DNA of 64,000 bases from Qipengyuania marincola. Its GTDB lineage: Bacteria > Pseudomonadota > Alphaproteobacteria > Sphingomonadales > Sphingomonadaceae. Positions 58,555 through 64,000 of the stretch are shown piece by piece. The DNA lies in the NCBI RefSeq assembly GCF_029688625.1, contig NZ_JARULC010000004.1:62001-126000 (forward strand), read 5' to 3'. The translations under genes and the position numbers were made by a program. The notes below the pieces were generated by a model. That model saw nothing but the letters and a program-made list of their open reading frames with translations, was not told where the DNA came from and did no database searches. Position 1 is the first letter of the stretch; every line of letters begins with the position of its first letter.

Positions 58555-58703
58555 GGGCTCTCCGAGTCAGGGGTTTCCGGCGATGTCGCTAAGCCCCACC
58601 GGCTAAGCGCGCTTGCGCATCCCGTCAAGCGGAACACTTGGCTTTGCGCCAGCTTGTTCTACATGAAGCGCCAACCATCCACAGTTTAGCGTTACGAGGC
58701 CCC

Positions 58704-59156
58704 ATGCTCCGCGAGAAGATCCAGACCGAAACCGTCACCGCCATGAAGGCGAAGGACAAGGAGCGCACCGCCGCGCTGCGCCTGATCGGGGCCAAGATCA
58801 AGGATCGGGACATCGAGCTGCGGACCTCGGACAAGAAGCCCGAGGACGACGAGCTGGTCACCGACGTGTTGATGAAGATGGCCAAACAGCGCCGCGAATC
58901 GATCGCGATGTACGAGGATGGCGGCCGCCAGGAGCTGGCCGACAAGGAAAAAGCCGAGCTCGTTGTGATCGAGGAATTCCTGCCCAAGCAGATGAGCGAG
59001 GACGAAACCCGCGCGGCGATCGCGCAGATCAAGTCAGACCTGAATGCGGAGGGCATGAAGGACATGGGCCGCGTGATGGGCGAGCTGAAAGCCCGCCACG
59101 GCGCCTCGCTCGACATGAGCCGGGCCAGCGGCCTCGTGAAGGAGTCGCTTTCGTGA
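58704..59156 (+). CDS. GatB/YqeY domain protein
   Basis: 150 residues. LREKIQTETVTAMKAKDKER at the N-terminus, LVIEEFLPKQMSE-like VVIEEFLPKQMSEDET and the C-terminal MGRVMGELKARHG are the YqeY domain, related to the tRNA-binding tail of GatB. Role not firmly known. GAGG lies six bases before ATG 58704. First of the group yqeY-lipoprotein-dnaG-rpoD. Confidence 0.88.
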   Translation: MLREKIQTETVTAMKAKDKERTAALRLIGAKIKDRDIELRTSDKKPEDDELVTDVLMKMAKQRRESIAMYEDGGRQELADKEKAELVVIEEFLPKQMSEDETRAAIAQIKSDLNAEGMKDMGRVMGELKARHGASLDMSRASGLVKESLS

Positions 59157-59851
59157 AGAGGCTCGCCCTGCTCGCCCTGCCCTTCGCCCTCGCCGCCTGT
59201 AGCGAGAGCGAGCCGGAGCCTGCGCCCACCCCCACCCCGACCGTTGCCGCACCGCGATTGCTGGTCGGCGCCGATCTGGACCTGTCGACGTTGGGCGCGA
59301 AAATCGTCGGCCCGCAAGGACCCGAGGTGGAGACGACGCTCAGCGCAGGCGGACGTCAGCTCGGCACGATGGTCAGTTACGTCGCCTGCCCCGAAGAGGT
59401 GACCGAGTGTGTGCCGGGCCAGCTGCCCGCCGATACGGTTTATACCTATGTGCATCAGATAACCTTGTCCGACGCCGATGAGGCGGAACCCGACGCGCAG
59501 CCAAGCGAGGGTCCGGAAGTCGTGGAAGCGCCCCCGACCCTGTTCCGCACCACGCAGCGCGCTCATGGCTTCAACCAGTCGATCGGATATTCGAAGGACC
59601 AGGCGCAAGCCGCGCTCGGCGATCCGGATGCAATCTCGATCAGCATCGACAATGGCAGCCTCATCTGGCGCGTGGTTGCCGGATCGGGCTGGCAACCGGG
59701 TTCGACCATCACCTTCTGGTGGCAGTCGACGCTTCCCCCGGCGGGCCCTGCCGATGCCTACCTGCTGGAGATCGACGGCGATCAGGCAAGCGCGACCGGA
59801 CCGTTTCCTGCCGAACCGGAAAATCCGGCAGACGGAGCTGCTGGCAACTAG
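59153..59851 (+). CDS. Lipoprotein of unknown function
   Basis: 232 residues from GTG 59153, overlapping the yqeY stop (GTGA). Lipobox LAAC (Cys16), then a Glu/Pro/Thr low-complexity linker of about 20 residues. The mature domain is beta-rich with two Cys in VACPEEVTECVPG, probably a disulphide. I recognise no family. It lies between yqeY and dnaG, 36 bases before dnaG. Confidence 0.7.
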   Translation: MKRLALLALPFALAACSESEPEPAPTPTPTVAAPRLLVGADLDLSTLGAKIVGPQGPEVETTLSAGGRQLGTMVSYVACPEEVTECVPGQLPADTVYTYVHQITLSDADEAEPDAQPSEGPEVVEAPPTLFRTTQRAHGFNQSIGYSKDQAQAALGDPDAISISIDNGSLIWRVVAGSGWQPGSTITFWWQSTLPPAGPADAYLLEIDGDQASATGPFPAEPENPADGAAGN

Positions 59852-59887
59852 CGATTCGGCGGACCGGGTAGTAGGGATTCTCGCCCT

Positions 59888-61744
59888 ATGGCCCTGTCAC
59901 CCCAATGGCTCGACGAACTGCGCGCGCGGACCACGCTGTCCGCAGTGATCGGTCGTACCACGCGGCTGTTGAAGGCGGGCCGCGAGTTCAAGGCCTGCTG
60001 CCCGTTTCACAACGAGAAAACGCCTAGCTTCTACGTCAATGACGAGAAGGGCTTCTACCACTGTTTCGGCTGCGAGGCGCATGGCGACGCAATCCGCTGG
60101 CTGACCGACCAGCGCGGCATGCCGTTCATGGAGGCGGTGAAGGAGCTTGCCGCCGAAGCCGGGATGGAGCTGCCCGCTCCCGATCCGCAGGCTGCCAAGC
60201 GCGCAGAGAAGCGCGCCAGCCTGCACGATGTGACCGCGGCGGCGCAGGACTGGTTCGAAAGTAATCTGCGCGGCAGCGAAGGTGCGGCTGCACGCAGCTA
60301 TCTTGCGAAGCGCGGGTTTACGGACGCCACGGTCCGCGAGTTCGGCTTCGGCTATGCTCCGGAGGACCGGCAGGCGCTCAAACGCGCGCTCGGCAAGTTC
60401 GACGAGGGCATGCTGTTTGATGCCGGCATGCGCATCATTGTCGAGGACAAGGAGCCCTACGATCGGTTTCGTGGCCGCTTGATGCTGCCGATCCACGATA
60501 CCCGAGGCCGGGTCATCGCCTTCGGTGGCCGGATCCTCGATGCGGAGGCCAATCCCAAGGCACCCAAATACCTCAACAGCCCGGATACCCCGCTCTTCGA
60601 CAAGGGCCGCACGCTTTACAACCTCCATCGCGCCGCGCCTGCCGCCCGCCAAAGCGGGCGGATGATTGTCGTCGAAGGCTATATGGACGCAATCGCGCTT
60701 GCCAATGCGGGTATCCGCGAAGCCGTGGCCCCGCTTGGTACGGCACTGACGGAGAACCAGCTCGGGTTGCTCTGGCGTCAGGTGGAACGCCCCATTCTGT
60801 GCTTCGATGGCGATAATGCCGGACAGCGCGCGGCTATGCGGGCCATAGGACGCGCGCTTCCCATGCTGCGCCCGGGTCATTCGTTGAGCATCGTGCGCCT
60901 GCCGACGGGCATGGACCCGGACGATCTCATTCGCGAGAAAGGCGTCGCGGCCCTTGAAGCCCTGCTTGAACGACCCGCGAGCCTGCTCGACACGTTGTGG
61001 GAGTTTGAGAAGGCCGCTGCTCCGCTGGACTCTCCCGAGGACAAGGCCGGCCTGAAGGCGCGCCTGCTCGATCATGTCGAAGCGATCCAGCATCCCGATA
61101 TTCGCTCGCTCTACAAACGCGAACTGCTCGAGCGCTTCTCCACCTTCGCTTTTCCCCCCCGGCCCCAGCGTGATTATGGTCCGCGCACAAATTGGAAGAA
61201 GGGGGACTGGAAACGCCCCCTCCCCACACTCTCTCCGGATGTCGCGAACCAGCTGAAACGCGCCATGGCGGGAGGATCGCGCGACATGTTTTCGCGCGCC
61301 GTCATCGCCGGCCTCGTGCGCTTTCCCGATCAGATCGCCAGGCACGAGGATGCGCTGGCCGATTTCGCCCGGAGTGACCAAAATGTCGGCCCTGCAATAG
61401 ATTTGTTGCTGGAGACCGCAGAAACGCTTGATTTGACCGGAGGATCGCCCATATCGCTCGAACGAGGCCTTCCCGCCCTGCCGGCAAAACCGAACTTCGC
61501 CTTCCTCGATGAAGGCACCGACCCGGATGAAGCGCGCGAGGATTTGGCCGAAGCTGTGTCGTTGCTGGTCGAAAGACCTGCGCTGGAGTCCGCCCTTGCG
61601 GAGGCTACGGCGCGTTTTGATCGCGACCCGGAAGGCTCCTTTGCCGAACAGGCCCGATTGCGTGAGCGCTTGCTGGCCCTTAACGAGCGATTGAAGCAGT
61701 TCGGGCGCAGGAAAGCGGCAGGGCCGGACGATTCGGATTCATGA
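59888..61744 (+). CDS. dnaG: DNA primase
   Basis: 618 residues. CHC2 zinc site with Cys38, His41, Cys59 and Cys62; Toprim core with VVEGYMDAIAL and CFDGDNAGQRAAMRAI metal-binding motifs; C-terminal helical region for helicase contact. Synthesises RNA primers at the fork. Followed by rpoD after 52 bases, the conserved macromolecular-synthesis order. rpsU is absent from the group. Confidence 0.96.
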   Translation: MALSPQWLDELRARTTLSAVIGRTTRLLKAGREFKACCPFHNEKTPSFYVNDEKGFYHCFGCEAHGDAIRWLTDQRGMPFMEAVKELAAEAGMELPAPDPQAAKRAEKRASLHDVTAAAQDWFESNLRGSEGAAARSYLAKRGFTDATVREFGFGYAPEDRQALKRALGKFDEGMLFDAGMRIIVEDKEPYDRFRGRLMLPIHDTRGRVIAFGGRILDAEANPKAPKYLNSPDTPLFDKGRTLYNLHRAAPAARQSGRMIVVEGYMDAIALANAGIREAVAPLGTALTENQLGLLWRQVERPILCFDGDNAGQRAAMRAIGRALPMLRPGHSLSIVRLPTGMDPDDLIREKGVAALEALLERPASLLDTLWEFEKAAAPLDSPEDKAGLKARLLDHVEAIQHPDIRSLYKRELLERFSTFAFPPRPQRDYGPRTNWKKGDWKRPLPTLSPDVANQLKRAMAGGSRDMFSRAVIAGLVRFPDQIARHEDALADFARSDQNVGPAIDLLLETAETLDLTGGSPISLERGLPALPAKPNFAFLDEGTDPDEAREDLAEAVSLLVERPALESALAEATARFDRDPEGSFAEQARLRERLLALNERLKQFGRRKAAGPDDSDS

Positions 61745-61748
61745 TTGC

Positions 61749-61767
61749 CGCGGAAGTGCACTCCGCG
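61749..61767 (+). promoter_or_regulatory. Hairpin in the dnaG-rpoD gap
   Basis: CGCGGA at 61749-61754 pairs with TCCGCG at 61762-61767 around AGTGCAC. It lies five bases after the dnaG stop and 30 before rpoD. It may be an mRNA processing or partial termination site, as in other dnaG-rpoD operons. Confidence 0.4.
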
Positions 61768-61796
61768 CGTAGCTAGAGATTGGGTTAACGCACCTT

Positions 61797-63827
<2,031 letters not shown>

Positions 63828-63859
63828 GCGCGAAGCCATAGCGGCGGGGAGGCCGGGTG

Positions 63860-64000
63860 ATGAAAAGCCTCGAAGCCGCGGGCGTTTACACCTACGCCGA
63901 CTACGACGAGAAACCCGATCCCAGCCACCGCCCAATGTATCTTGCGCCGGTGTTGGAAGCTTTGCGCGAGATACCGCCCGGATCGCGCGTTTTGGACGCA
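63860..64000 (+). CDS. SAM-dependent methyltransferase, N-terminal part
   Basis: The frame opens at ATG 63860 (GGGAGG about 8 bases upstream; an adjacent GTG is one codon earlier) and runs off the window after 47 codons. After YADYDEKPDPSHRPMYLAPV comes IPPGSRVLDA, the start of class I methyltransferase motif I. The family cannot be refined without the rest of the gene. Confidence 0.6.
   Translation, partial: MKSLEAAGVYTYADYDEKPDPSHRPMYLAPVLEALREIPPGSRVLDA

Overview
This is a GC-rich chromosomal window of an alphaproteobacterium, most probably a sphingomonad of the Erythrobacter/Qipengyuania type. Pointers are the UrcA protein, a PEP-CTERM surface protein, DUF4170, MutL with the endonuclease motif, a RibB with a degenerate RibA-like tail, the order yqeY-lipoprotein-dnaG-rpoD next to carA, and many ATGA/TGATG/GTGA start-stop overlaps. 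I see no prophage, transposon, CRISPR array or rRNA. Most of the window is housekeeping DNA with small accessory or regulatory insertions.

Layout. 0-9.6 kb: end of a VWA gene, DUF817 membrane protein, small secreted protein, MFS transporter, NamZ-like muramidase with a DOMON-like partner, tyrS, PilZ protein, then MFS exporter-cysK-dienelactone hydrolase. 9.6-20.1 kb: MerR regulator with acyl-CoA dehydrogenase, hisI, comF, methyltransferase, ppdK, glyQS. 20.3-24.3 kb: UrcA, an operon of three membrane proteins plus a tiny Xre regulator, and two TraB/GumN lipoproteins. 24.4-34 kb: rplY-pth, PEP-CTERM protein facing a TPR lipoprotein, a Tat-exported SDR, ychF, a nucleotide pyrophosphatase-like lipoprotein, DUF1206, a glutaredoxin-MauE fusion with a metal-sensor operator, and MaoC. 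34-42.2 kb: mutL-lipoprotein, and divergently the cell-shape operon mreBCD-mrdA-rodA. 42.2-50 kb: LuxR solo, small winged-helix protein, tRNA-Lys(CTT), HTH-RibBX-ribH-EamA, a kinase/CrtC-like pair, eno. 50-52.1 kb: a four-gene ElaB/YqjE-like envelope operon. 52.2-64 kb: DUF4170, GNAT, greA, carB-orf-carA with a low-GC gene embedded in the operon, yqeY-lipoprotein-dnaG-rpoD, and the start of a methyltransferase.

The most interesting signals are regulatory. (1) RibBX carries an N-terminal HTH, and two CACAT/ATGTG inverted repeats lie about three helical turns apart directly upstream, suggesting a riboflavin enzyme that represses its own operon. (2) A CsoR-type palindrome sits inside the promoter of the glutaredoxin-MauE fusion. 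(3) An Xre-linked operon encodes three membrane proteins that share a DEY/F loop motif. (4) A low-GC winged-helix/membrane-anchor gene is translationally coupled between carA and carB. (5) A 20-bp hairpin abuts the start codon of an exporter gene. (6) Three convergent gene pairs share a single CTAG as both stop codons.
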